A program made the translations under genes and the position numbers. This document shows positions 28,103 through 36,521 of a stretch of 64,000 bases of DNA, piece after piece. The first letter of the stretch is position 1, and every line of letters begins with the position of its first letter. The notes under the pieces were generated by a model. It saw nothing but the letters and a program-made list of their open reading frames with translations, searched no databases and was not told the origin of the DNA. The DNA is from Micromonospora echinofusca (GTDB taxonomy: Bacteria > Actinomycetota > Actinomycetes > Mycobacteriales > Micromonosporaceae): contig NZ_LT607733.1 of the NCBI RefSeq assembly GCF_900091445.1, forward strand, positions 2,992,501 to 3,056,500. The letters run 5' to 3'.

Positions 28103-28879
28103 TCACCGCTGGTGGGCGTGCAGCGCGTACTCGCCGTAGTCGGCCACCCGGGTGAAGCCCAGGCGCCCGTAGAGCCGCACCGCCGCCGCGTTGTCCGCCT
28201 TCACGTTGAGCGTGACGTGGGTGACGCGCTCGCGCAGCCGCCGGCACAGGGTGGTCACCGCCGCGGCGGCCAGCCCTCGCCCGCGCCACCGGGGATGGGT
28301 GGTCACGTTGCCCAGCGCCGCGACCCTGTACGCCGGGGAGAACACGTGCACCCCGGCGACCGCCACCAGCTCGCCGCCGTCGCGCACCCCCACGTACTGG
28401 CCGGTGTCGAGCATCCGGGGATCGAACCAGTTGCCCGGGTAGGCGACCTCGCAGAGGCGGTGCAGCGCCGGCAGGTCGCCGGCGTGCAGCACCGTACCCG
28501 CCGCGACCTGCCCGTCCAGCCGCGCCGGATCCGTCAACGCCATCCGGTGGTGCGGGCCGGCCGCATCCATCCGGAACGCCCCCGCCAGGGCCGGCTCCAC
28601 GCCGGGGGACAGGTGCGCCCACAGGTGGGCCGGCAGCACCGGCGCCACCTCGCGCAGCAGCGCCGCCAGCCGCCCGGCCCGGCGCGGCGGCGCGAACGCC
28701 AGCAGCGTGGGCGTCTCGGCGCCGTGGTAGAGCAACGCCACCTCCTCGTCGCGGCGGAACCAGGAGGTGTACGGCCAGAAGAAGTCGTCCAGGTCGCCGA
28801 GCTGGTACGCGTGCAGCACCGGGTCCCGCCCGAGCAGCGCGGCGAGGACGGCGCGGTCGTGTTCGGCGCGTACCGGCAT
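28103..28879 (-). CDS. GNAT acetyltransferase with N-terminal DUF4081 domain
   Basis: This protein of about 258 residues has an N-terminal DUF4081-like half (DRAVLAALLGRDPVLHAYQLGDL) and a C-terminal GNAT domain with the acetyl-CoA loop RWRGRGLAAAAV and NVKADNAAAVRLYGRLGF. The acceptor substrate is unknown. ATG 28879 (MPVRAEHDR) fits the start of relatives better than the in-frame GTG at 28897. It is convergent with def and codirectional with the HxlR gene. Confidence 0.87.
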   Translation of the reverse strand: MPVRAEHDRAVLAALLGRDPVLHAYQLGDLDDFFWPYTSWFRRDEEVALLYHGAETPTLLAFAPPRRAGRLAALLREVAPVLPAHLWAHLSPGVEPALAGAFRMDAAGPHHRMALTDPARLDGQVAAGTVLHAGDLPALHRLCEVAYPGNWFDPRMLDTGQYVGVRDGGELVAVAGVHVFSPAYRVAALGNVTTHPRWRGRGLAAAAVTTLCRRLRERVTHVTLNVKADNAAAVRLYGRLGFTRVADYGEYALHAHQR

Positions 28880-28940
28880 CCGGCGATGATCACACACCGG
28901 CCCCGCTGCGCCGACGCGCGCCCGGCGCGCGCAGGGCGGG

Positions 28941-29297
28941 TCAGCAGCCCGTGTCCGCCTCGGCGGGAAGGTGCTCGTGCGCCCACCGGCCCAGCGCGTC
29001 CAGCACCGGCAGCAGTGCCGCGCCCGGCCCGGTGAGCTCGTAGCTCACGCCCAGCGGGGGACCCTGCCGGACCGTGCGGCTGACCAGCCCGACCCGCACC
29101 AGCTCGCCCAGCCGGTCCGACAGCACCGACTCGCTGATCCCGGGCAGGGCGCGGGTCAGCTCGGCGAACCCGGCGGGCCCGTCGGCGAGGGTGCTCAGCA
29201 GCATGCCGTTCCACCGCTTGCCCAGAAACGCGAAGGCCCGGGTCACGCCCCCGTCACACGTGCGGGGCGTGTCGCCCGCCTCCGGCCTGACCGTCAT
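28941..29297 (-). CDS. HxlR family transcriptional regulator
   Basis: This 118-residue winged-helix protein has the HxlR core AFLGKRWNGMLLSTLADGPAGFAELTR in outline, then GISESVLSDRLGELVRVGLV and YELTGPGAALLPVLDALGRWA. The N-terminal Cys in RTCDGGV is typical of redox- or aldehyde-responsive members. It is divergent from the nitroreductase gene, its probable target. The shared gap contains AGCTAGCT within an AT-rich tract. Confidence 0.9.
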   Translation of the reverse strand: MTVRPEAGDTPRTCDGGVTRAFAFLGKRWNGMLLSTLADGPAGFAELTRALPGISESVLSDRLGELVRVGLVSRTVRQGPPLGVSYELTGPGAALLPVLDALGRWAHEHLPAEADTGC

Positions 29298-29397
29298 GAC
29301 CCCAGGATACGGGGGACATCACCCGAACAAGGGACTACTAAAAAGCTAGCTGCTACCGTTACCGAAGCAAGCCAGCCGACTCCATGGAGACGCCCCG

Positions 29398-30009
29398 ATG
29401 ACCGACGTCCACCCGCCCCTGATCAACCTGGACCCCGAGGCCCAGGCGCTGCTGTTCACCGACGCCCGCACCGCCAACACCTTCACCGACGAACCCGTCA
29501 CCGACGAACACCTGCGCGCCATCCACGAACTCGCCAAGTACCCGCCCACCGCCGCCAACACCCAGCCCCTGCGCATCCTCTACGTACGCCCCGGCGAAGC
29601 CCGCACCCGCCTCGTCACCCACATGAGCGAAGGCAACCAGGCCAAGACCGCCGCCGCCCCCATGGTCGCCGTACTCGCCGCTGACACCGACTTCCACGAG
29701 CACATCCCGCGGGTGTTCCCCATCCGCCCCCAGATGCGCGACGACCTCGCCGGCAACCCCGACGCCCGCGAGCGCATGGCCCGTTTCAACGCCACCCTCC
29801 AGATCGGCTACTACCTGCTCGCCGTACGCGCCGCCGGCCTCGCCGCCGGACCCATGGCCGGCTTCGACGCCGCCGCCGTCGACCGCGAGTTCTTCACCGA
29901 CAGCACCTGGAAGACCCTGCTCGTGGTCAACATCGGCCGCCCCGGCGACAACGCCTGGTTCCCGCGCCTGCCCCGCCTCGACTACACCGACGTCGTCCGG
30001 CACGCCTGA
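29398..30009 (+). CDS. Nitroreductase family protein, RutE/HadB type
   Basis: This 203-residue flavoprotein belongs to the malonic-semialdehyde-reductase-like branch of the nitroreductases. FMN-binding features include ARTANTFTDEPV, YPPTAANTQPLRI and GYYLLAVRAAGLAAGPMAGFD, with LVVNIGRPGDNAWFPRLPRL at the C-terminus. The physiological substrate cannot be told. ATG 29398 has GGAG about 9 bases upstream. Divergent pairing with an HxlR regulator is common for such reductases and suggests induction by electrophiles. Confidence 0.9.
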   Translation: MTDVHPPLINLDPEAQALLFTDARTANTFTDEPVTDEHLRAIHELAKYPPTAANTQPLRILYVRPGEARTRLVTHMSEGNQAKTAAAPMVAVLAADTDFHEHIPRVFPIRPQMRDDLAGNPDARERMARFNATLQIGYYLLAVRAAGLAAGPMAGFDAAAVDREFFTDSTWKTLLVVNIGRPGDNAWFPRLPRLDYTDVVRHA

Positions 30010-30038
30010 ACGACCAACGACCAGTGGGTGGCGACCGG

Positions 30039-30818
30039 TCAGGCCGCCACCCACTGGTCGAAACCCAACTTGCCGACCAACGCCACCACCACCACCAACA
30101 ACACGACCCGCACGAAACCCGAGCCACGCCGCAACGCCATCCGCGCCCCCAACGCCGCCCCCGCGATGTTGCACACCGCCATCGCCGCCCCCAGCAGCCA
30201 CCACACGTGCCCCGTCGCCGCGAACACGGCCAACGCCCCCAGGTTCGTGCCCACGTTCACGACCTTCGCCATCGCCGAACCGTGCACGAAGTCCGCCCCC
30301 ACCAACGCCGTGAAGGCCACCACCAGAAACGTCCCCGTACCCGGGCCCACCAACCCGTCGTACAACCCGATACCCACCCCCGCCACGAGCACCGCCACAC
30401 CCACCCGCACCCGCGTACGCCGATGCGGCTGCGCCACCACACCCAACCGCGGCCGCAACACCACGAACGCCGCCACCGACACCAACACCACCAACACCAC
30501 CGGCCGGTACGCCGACGCCGGCACCGCACCCGCCAACGCCGCACCCACCCCCGCACAACACATCGCCAACCCCGCCGCCGGCCCCGCCACCGCCCAATCG
30601 ATCTTCGTACGCCGCGCGTACGTCACCGCCGCCGTCGCCGTCCCCGCGATCGCCGTCAACTTGTTCGTACCCAACGCCGACGCCACCGGCATCCCCGGCG
30701 CCGCCACCAGCAACACCGGCAACAACAGCAACCCACCACCACCCACCACCGCGTCGATCCAACCGGCCACAGCGGCCGCGGCGAGCAGAGTCGTCAACGA
30801 CAGGGGATCCACATCCAC
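30039..30818 (-). CDS. TSUP family (TauE/SafE) membrane transporter
   Basis: This anion permease of about 259 residues has eight hydrophobic segments and the TSUP repeats GWIDAVVGGGGLLLLPVLL, near the N-terminus, and YDGLVGPGTGTFLVVAF in the second half. Members export sulfite, sulfoacetate or related organosulfur anions; the substrate here is unknown. GTG 30818 was preferred because GGGAAG lies upstream, although the frame begins at 30851. It is convergent with the nitroreductase gene, only 30 bases apart. Confidence 0.9.
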   Translation of the reverse strand: MDVDPLSLTTLLAAAAVAGWIDAVVGGGGLLLLPVLLVAAPGMPVASALGTNKLTAIAGTATAAVTYARRTKIDWAVAGPAAGLAMCCAGVGAALAGAVPASAYRPVVLVVLVSVAAFVVLRPRLGVVAQPHRRTRVRVGVAVLVAGVGIGLYDGLVGPGTGTFLVVAFTALVGADFVHGSAMAKVVNVGTNLGALAVFAATGHVWWLLGAAMAVCNIAGAALGARMALRRGSGFVRVVLLVVVVALVGKLGFDQWVAA

Positions 30819-30888
30819 GGGCCGCCATTCTTCCCACCACCACCCACCCACCGACCCACCCTGTGGCCAGCCTCACCAGCGACGACAC

Positions 30889-30972
30889 TCACCGACCCCG
30901 CACCCGCCGCAACCACACACCCACCGCCGACAACGCCACGAACAACAGCACCGAGCACAACAACACCTTCAA
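30889..30972 (-). CDS. Possible 27-residue membrane peptide
   Basis: A TTG (or GTG three bases upstream) opens a frame encoding a hydrophobic helix followed by a basic tail (VLLCSVLLFVALSAVGVWLRR). GGGAGGG lies about 10 bases upstream. It sits between the TSUP and EEP genes. Such short hydrophobic frames occur by chance in GC-rich DNA, so this is only a candidate. Confidence 0.25.
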   Translation of the reverse strand: MKVLLCSVLLFVALSAVGVWLRRVRGR

Positions 30973-31010
30973 CACCGGGCAACCCTCCCACCGACACGTA
31001 GGGTGCAAGC

Positions 31011-31790
31011 GTGCGCCTGGCCACCTTCAACCTGCTACACGGCCGGTCCCTCGCCGACGGAATCGTCGACCCCGACCGACTCACCGCCGCCGTCACCGCC
31101 CTCGACGCCGACGTCCTCGCCCTGCAGGAAGTCGACCGCGACCAGAGCCGCAGCGGCAACCTCGACCTCACCGCCATCGCCGCGCGCGCCCTCCACGCCG
31201 ACGAACACCGCTTCGCCGCCGCCGTCGTCGGCACCCCCGGCGAACAATTCCGCCCCCTCACCCACGACGACGACGGACACGGCGAACCCTGCTACGGCGT
31301 CGGCCTCGTCACCCGCCACCGCGTCCGCACCTGGCAGGTCACCCGACTGCGCCCCGCCCCCGTACGCTCACCCGTCTACGTCCCCGGCCCCCGCGGCGGA
31401 CTCATCCTCCTGCGCGACGAACCCCGCGTCGTCCTCGCCGCAGTCCTCGACACCCCACACGGCCAACTCACCGTCGCCGCCACCCACCTGTCCTTCGTCC
31501 CCGGCTGGAACGCCCACCAACTGCGCCAGACCGTCCGCGCCCTACGTACCCTGCCCGCCCCACGCGTCCTCCTCGGCGACCTCAACCTGCCCGCCGGCCC
31601 CGCCCGACTCCTCACCGGCTGGCACCCCCTCGGCCGCCGCCCCACCTACCCCGCCGGACAACCCCGCGTCCAACTCGACCACATCCTCGCCGACCGCCAC
31701 GGCCTCGACCGCCTACCACCCGTCACCGCCGTACACACCCCGCTGTCCACCATCTCCGACCACCGCCCCCTCCTGGTCGACCTCGGCTGA
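31011..31790 (+). CDS. Endonuclease/exonuclease/phosphatase family protein
   Basis: This 259-residue metal-dependent phosphoesterase carries the EEP motifs TFNLLHG, DVLALQEVDRDQ, LLGDLNLPAGPARL, QLDHILAD and TISDHRPLLVDL. No signal peptide is present, so it is probably cytosolic. Its substrate (nucleic acid, phospholipid or inositol phosphate) is not evident. TAGGGT lies 7 bases before the GTG start, consistent with a leaderless transcript. Confidence 0.9.
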   Translation: MRLATFNLLHGRSLADGIVDPDRLTAAVTALDADVLALQEVDRDQSRSGNLDLTAIAARALHADEHRFAAAVVGTPGEQFRPLTHDDDGHGEPCYGVGLVTRHRVRTWQVTRLRPAPVRSPVYVPGPRGGLILLRDEPRVVLAAVLDTPHGQLTVAATHLSFVPGWNAHQLRQTVRALRTLPAPRVLLGDLNLPAGPARLLTGWHPLGRRPTYPAGQPRVQLDHILADRHGLDRLPPVTAVHTPLSTISDHRPLLVDLG

Positions 31791-31926
31791 ACACCCGCCC
31801 CGCCAGCGGGTGATTCCGGCAGGTTGAACCGGCACCACTCGGGCAGGTCCTTCGGGCACCACTTGCCGTCGTGGTTTATCGGCGTTCATTGATGGTTAGC
31901 TTCTTTGGGCACCACTCGGGGCCTAA
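31791..31926 (-). pseudogene. Two short gene remnants sharing a W-C-P motif
   Basis: On the minus strand, 31926-31876 encodes a C-terminal fragment ending GPEWCPKKLTINERR-stop. The next frame (31885-31791) begins directly after a stop and reads INHDGKWCPKDLPEWCRFN with strong coding bias but no start codon. The repeated WCPK-x-L motif suggests debris of two related genes. The rest of the gap to 32118 shows nothing that can be supported. Confidence 0.35.
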
Positions 31927-32118
31927 ACGCCGAGGCGCTGCCGGATCGGGGAGTTGGGGACGGTTCTTGTCGCGAGTTGGTCGCGGAGCATCGTGGGGCG
32001 CACTCACGGTTGGGGTTCGCCCTGCGGTTGGTTTCGCTGCCAGCTACCGGCGAGCCAGCCGGGCTAAATTATCGACACCGCTGTGTCGTTCACATCGTTG
32101 GCTGGATGTAGTCGAGCT

Positions 32119-32592
32119 TCAGGCAGGGGCGAGCCACTGGGTCACTTTGTCGGTGAGGACCACCTCGTAGGGGAGGCCTCGCAGGTCTTGCGCGGTCACG
32201 CTCAGGCCGCGGGCCCGGCCGAGGTCGGCCAGCCACGACCAGGGGTGGTCCTCGGTGTCGTCCTCGTCGTCGGGAAGCACGGTGTTCAGCACATTTTGGG
32301 TGATGCTGTCTCGGGTCTCGCCGACCGGGGCAGTGTCGGTGCGTGGGTCGTCGGTTGATCTCCAGCCGATGGTGAAACCGCGATCGTTGTGCAGGATCAC
32401 GCGCCGGCCATCTTCGAGCGTGACGAACTCACTGACGGAGAAGCCCTGTGAGTTCGTGTCGTCGGGGCGCTGCGGCCTCAGATCGCAGATGGCGCCGAGG
32501 CCGACGGCCCGGCCGGGCTCGACAGGGGGGAGATCCGTCCGGTCGTCGATGGCGTCCGGGTGCGCGCTCCAACCGCCTTCCACGCTGCCCAC
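32119..32592 (-). CDS. Hypothetical protein with acidic C-terminal half
   Basis: This 157-residue protein is not recognised. It has a compact beta-rich segment (FVTLEDGRRVILHNDRGFTIGW) followed by an acidic linker (DDEDDTED) and an amphipathic tail. There is no signal peptide or membrane segment. Third-position G/C bias is lower than in the surrounding chromosome, which fits recent acquisition. It lies in the islet between the EEP and monooxygenase genes. Confidence 0.65.
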   Translation of the reverse strand: MGSVEGGWSAHPDAIDDRTDLPPVEPGRAVGLGAICDLRPQRPDDTNSQGFSVSEFVTLEDGRRVILHNDRGFTIGWRSTDDPRTDTAPVGETRDSITQNVLNTVLPDDEDDTEDHPWSWLADLGRARGLSVTAQDLRGLPYEVVLTDKVTQWLAPA

Positions 32593-32740
32593 CTCCCTGC
32601 TGTCGAGCCCTTCGTGACCGTCTTGGGTATTTCTCGGACGAACCGCGCAGCCCTAGCCACTGATTACGGCATGACCAGCGTATTCGCGTCCCACCGCGAC
32701 TGGCTGAGACACGGCCGTTGGTTTCCGATCGGTGAGGGGG

Positions 32741-33253
32741 TCAGGGGCTACACGAGAGGTTCTTGATGGCCGAGTAGGTGTAGCCGGATGGATCGACGAC
32801 TCCGTTGAGGTCGACGTCGACGAAGCCGCGCCAGCCGACTGTCGAGCTGTTCGCGCAGGCCTTCCTCGCGTTGGCGCGGTTGCCGGAGCCGCCTCCCGCG
32901 GAGTAGTCACCCGATCCGGAGGCGACAGAGATCCACCCGCATCCAGTGGAGCCACAGAAGTAGGCCTGCAGGTGCACCTCGACGTTCGCCGTGCTGGGGC
33001 ATGTGCCGGAGATCTTCAGCCACCACCCGTGCACGGAAGTGTCACCACCTGAGGGGTGCGGGTCGTCAACGGCCTGCCGGTACGTGCAGGAGCAGGCCTT
33101 GATGTCGCCCGACTCCGCCTGCGGAGCGACGTCGCCATCAGGGTAGGGAGCGAAGTGGCCGGACGACGCGCCGGACGATGACGCAGGCGGGGACGCCTGC
33201 GCGGTGGCGGGCAGCGCGCCGACGGTCATCAGGGCAGCGCAGACGACAGCCAC
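32741..33253 (-). CDS. Secreted cysteine-rich hypothetical protein, start codon uncertain
   Basis: This 170-residue product has a hydrophobic leader (VAVVCAALMTVGALPATAQA) and a mature beta-rich domain with seven cysteines (CSC, C, C, C, C, C), suggesting extracellular disulphides. The GTG at 33253 removes the expected basic n-region. In frame immediately upstream the DNA encodes CRRLRRTS, which would be a perfect n-region, but no start codon lies between it and a TGA. The gene may therefore be 5'-damaged. Function is unknown. Confidence 0.6.
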   Translation of the reverse strand: MAVVCAALMTVGALPATAQASPPASSSGASSGHFAPYPDGDVAPQAESGDIKACSCTYRQAVDDPHPSGGDTSVHGWWLKISGTCPSTANVEVHLQAYFCGSTGCGWISVASGSGDYSAGGGSGNRANARKACANSSTVGWRGFVDVDLNGVVDPSGYTYSAIKNLSCSP

Positions 33254-33517
33254 CGACGTGCGCCGTAAGCGCCGGCAACCTGTCGATCAAAACCGCAGTC
33301 CTCAGGCTGGTACCAAGTTCAGATGTCGATCTTCGGCACCGACGAGCTGAGATTCAGGGACCGAACGCCACTGCTGGTGCCCGAAGAACCTGCCCGGGTG
33401 GCGCCGAATCGAGGTGCCGGAATCAAGCGGGGGAGCGGACACCCTCACCATCGGTGGCGTCACCGTCACCACACTCAGCGTTGACACCGCCCCGACGCAT
33501 CGGCGAAGGTCTCTGGC

Positions 33518-35089
33518 GTGACGGCACCCACCCCAGGCCCGACGAGCCACACCACCGAACACCACCAGTACGTCATCATCGGAGCCGGACCAGCCGGCCT
33601 CCAACTCAGCTACTACCTCCAACAGGCCGGCTGCGACTACGTCACCCTCGAACGCGCCCCCGCACCCGCCGCCTTCTTCCGCCGCTTCCCCCGCCACCGC
33701 CGCCTCATCTCCCTCAACAAGGTCCACACCACCAGCACCGACCCCGAGATCCGACTGCGCTGGGACTGGAACTCCCTGCTGCACGAACCCGCCGACCTGC
33801 CCTTCGCCAAATACAGCAGCGAATACTTCCCCCACGCCGACGACATGGTCCGCTACCTCACCGACTTCCAGCGCTACCACCAGCTCGCCGTACGCTTCGA
33901 CACCCCCGCCCACCGCATCGAACGCCTCGACGACGGCTTCCTCGTCCACACCCCCGACCGCGTCCTGCACTGCCGCTGCCTCATCGTCGCCACCGGCTGG
34001 GGACGACCCCACATCCCCGACATCCGCGGCATCCAACACGCCACCGGCTACGAGGACATGCACACCGACCCCGCCCACTACGCCGGGCAACGCGTCCTCA
34101 TCCTCGGCAAGGGCAACTCCGCCTTCGAAACCGCCTCGGCGATCCTCGGACACGCCGCCATGATCCACCTCGCCAGCCCACGCCCCCTACGCCTGGCCTG
34201 GAACACCAAACACCCCGGAGACGTCCGCGGCCACCACGGCGCCGTCCTCGACAGCTACCAGTTCAAGACCCTGCACTCCGTACTCGACTGCGTCATCGAC
34301 GAGATCCGCCCCCTCGACAACCGCTACCAGGTACACCTCACCTACACCCACGCCGACGGCGAAACCGCCGTCATGGAGTACGACACCGTCCTGCGCTGCA
34401 CCGGCTTCACCATGGACACCACCCCCTTCGACCCCACCAGCCAACCCGCCATGGTCCCCAGCGGCCGCATGCCCGCCACCACCGCCGACTGGCAATCCAC
34501 CAACATCGACGGCCTCTACTTCGCCGGCACCCTCGCCCAGGACCGCGACTTCAAGAAAGCCTCCTCCGCCTTCATCGACGGATTCCGCTACAACCTGCGC
34601 ACCCTCACCGCACTGCTCCGCGAACGCTACGACGGCGTACCCCTGCCACACACCCTCGTCGACCGCGACCCCGACACCCTCACCACCCTCGTCCTCGACC
34701 GCGTCAACTGGAGCTCCGCACTGTGGACCCAGTTCGAATTCCTCTGCGACGCCCTCGTCGTCGAACCCCACGGACAGCTACGCCACTACATCGACCTGCC
34801 CGAAGACCACATCCGCACCCGCCTCCGCCACCACCCGCACTACTACACCGTCGGCCTGCGCTGGGGCCGCGACGACCACGGCGACGTCTTCGCCATCCAA
34901 CGCCACCCCCAACCCGACCGCGCCGCCGAAAGCGCCTTCATCCACCCCGTCATCCGCCGCTACCACCGCGACACCCTCGTCGACGAACTCCACCTCCTCG
35001 AAGACCTGCTCGCCGAATGGCGCCGCCCCGACCGCCACGTGACACCCCTGCGCGACTTCTTCACCCGCGAACTGCACCGCGACCACTGA
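33518..35089 (+). CDS. FAD/NAD(P)-dependent monooxygenase-like flavoprotein
   Basis: This 523-residue flavoprotein has the FAD-binding motif VIIGAGPAGLQLSYYL, a second dinucleotide fold VLILGKGNSAFETASAIL, and the FMO/FOXRED2-like LRCTGF and DGLYFAGTLAQDRDF segments. It resembles flavin-containing monooxygenases, though the typical FxGxxxHxxxY motif is replaced by a GYEDMHTDPAHYAG-type stretch. The GTG start has CGAAGG upstream. Substrate and pathway cannot be inferred; neighbours do not form an obvious biosynthetic cluster. Confidence 0.83.
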   Translation: MTAPTPGPTSHTTEHHQYVIIGAGPAGLQLSYYLQQAGCDYVTLERAPAPAAFFRRFPRHRRLISLNKVHTTSTDPEIRLRWDWNSLLHEPADLPFAKYSSEYFPHADDMVRYLTDFQRYHQLAVRFDTPAHRIERLDDGFLVHTPDRVLHCRCLIVATGWGRPHIPDIRGIQHATGYEDMHTDPAHYAGQRVLILGKGNSAFETASAILGHAAMIHLASPRPLRLAWNTKHPGDVRGHHGAVLDSYQFKTLHSVLDCVIDEIRPLDNRYQVHLTYTHADGETAVMEYDTVLRCTGFTMDTTPFDPTSQPAMVPSGRMPATTADWQSTNIDGLYFAGTLAQDRDFKKASSAFIDGFRYNLRTLTALLRERYDGVPLPHTLVDRDPDTLTTLVLDRVNWSSALWTQFEFLCDALVVEPHGQLRHYIDLPEDHIRTRLRHHPHYYTVGLRWGRDDHGDVFAIQRHPQPDRAAESAFIHPVIRRYHRDTLVDELHLLEDLLAEWRRPDRHVTPLRDFFTRELHRDH

Positions 35090-35136
35090 CCCCCACCGCG
35101 GCACACCGCGCACACCCCCGCCAACGCCACCAACAC

Positions 35137-36291
35137 CTACGCCGGCTGCAACTCGTCCACCACCGTCTGCGCCACCAGAAAATCCACCACATCCGTCAAC
35201 CGACCCCGACGACCCGCCGCCCCCCGCTGCCGCACCGCCCCACCGCCCACCACCAGCAACCGCTCCGACCAGCCCCGCACCAACTCCTCATCCCCGCACG
35301 CCCGCAACACCGGCCCCAACCAGTCCACCACCTCACCCAACACCTCCCGCGCCGAACGCAACCGACCCGACCCCACCTCCAACAACGAACCCTCCAACCC
35401 GTCACGCGCCGCCCGCCAGTACGCCGCCCGCAACCACTCACCGGCAACCTCCGGACCGTGGTCACCCCGCTCCACCGCCTCCGACGCCCGCACCACCAAC
35501 GCCCGCACCAACGCCGCCACCAACGCCGACTCCTGCGCCGACACCGGCACGTCCGCCACCCGCACCTCCAACGTCGGATGCGTCACCGACGGCCGGACGT
35601 CCCAGAACAACGTCCCCGCATCCACGATCGCCCCCGCCGCCGACAACATCTCCACCACCGCCTCGTAATGAGCCACCGACGTGAACCGCGGCGGCGGCCC
35701 CGCCACCGGCCACCGCGGCCACACCATCGACCGCCAACTCGCATAACCCGAATCCCGCCCCTCCCAGAACGGCGAATTCGCCGTCAACGCAATCAACAAC
35801 GGCAGATACACCCGCAAATGATTGCTCACCAGCAACGCCCGCTCCCGATCCGGCAACTCCACATGCACGTGCACCGCACAGATCGCCAACTCGTCGTGCA
35901 GCCCCCGAAACGTCGCCGTACCCCGATCCGGCCGCGGCCCCCGCCGCACCGGCGGCGACGTCGCCCCCGGCAACACCGGCGTACCGGTCGCCACGATCCG
36001 CAACCCCTCCGCCTCCGCACACTCCGCCACCACCCGACGAGCCCACACCAACTGCTCCAGCAACCCCCGCACCGACGACGTCGGATCCGTCCGCGTCTCC
36101 ACATGCAACGTCGTGATCTCACCCGACACCCGCGAACCCAACCGCGCCACCGCCCGCCCCACCACCGCGTCCGCCCCCGCCACCACACCCCGACTCACCG
36201 GATCCACCAGCAGGAACTCCTCCTCCACCCCCAACCGCGGAACCGACGCCCCCAACTCCCCACCCACCCGCTCCGGCACCACAGCCTCCAC
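35137..36291 (-). CDS. Carboxylate-amine ligase, GCS2/YbdK family
   Basis: This 384-residue ATP-dependent ligase joins a carboxylate (often glutamate) to an amine, as in gamma-glutamylcysteine synthesis. The family motifs are RLGVEEEFLLVDP, the metal-binding AVHVHVELPDRERAL, ANSPFWEGRDSGYASWRS and the C-terminal RAAYWRAARDGLEGSLLE. Length is normal. It is convergent with the monooxygenase gene and divergent from folD. The amine substrate is unknown. Confidence 0.9.
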   Translation of the reverse strand: MEAVVPERVGGELGASVPRLGVEEEFLLVDPVSRGVVAGADAVVGRAVARLGSRVSGEITTLHVETRTDPTSSVRGLLEQLVWARRVVAECAEAEGLRIVATGTPVLPGATSPPVRRGPRPDRGTATFRGLHDELAICAVHVHVELPDRERALLVSNHLRVYLPLLIALTANSPFWEGRDSGYASWRSMVWPRWPVAGPPPRFTSVAHYEAVVEMLSAAGAIVDAGTLFWDVRPSVTHPTLEVRVADVPVSAQESALVAALVRALVVRASEAVERGDHGPEVAGEWLRAAYWRAARDGLEGSLLEVGSGRLRSAREVLGEVVDWLGPVLRACGDEELVRGWSERLLVVGGGAVRQRGAAGRRGRLTDVVDFLVAQTVVDELQPA

Positions 36292-36423
36292 TCACGACAC
36301 CCGACACGAACAGGCCGACAGGGTAGCCCGGACCAGTGACCAACGGGACACCCACAGTCAACACACCGACGACACCACACCACCCACCGGGACACCCCAC
36401 CCCCGACCCCTGTGGCAAGCTGA

Positions 36424-36503
36424 CCCCACACGCGACTGGCGGCCAGAGGATGGGCACCAAACCATCGGGGAGCTGCACGCGCGGAGGTCGACCGCCTGGG
36501 CCC
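36424..36503 (+). promoter_or_regulatory. ZTP (pfl) riboswitch upstream of folD
   Basis: The conserved pfl elements appear in order: CGCGACTGGCGG (36431-36442), GGATGGGCACC followed by AACCATCGGGGAGC (the closing pair of the first domain), and the invariant CCGCCTGGGCC at 36492-36502. The riboswitch senses ZTP/ZMP, a signal of folate shortage, and typically turns on one-carbon genes. The last element is only about 10 bases from the folD ribosome site, suggesting control of translation initiation. Confidence 0.94.
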
Positions 36504-36521
36504 CGCCGGCAGAGGAGCACC

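Noticed and set aside
31871..32170. Plus-strand 99-residue frame
   Set aside because: Overlaps minus-strand remnants and a better minus-strand gene; no ribosome site or coding bias.
33178..36339. Long plus-strand frame over the monooxygenase and ligase genes
   Set aside because: Proline/arginine-rich shadow of two recognisable genes on other frames.
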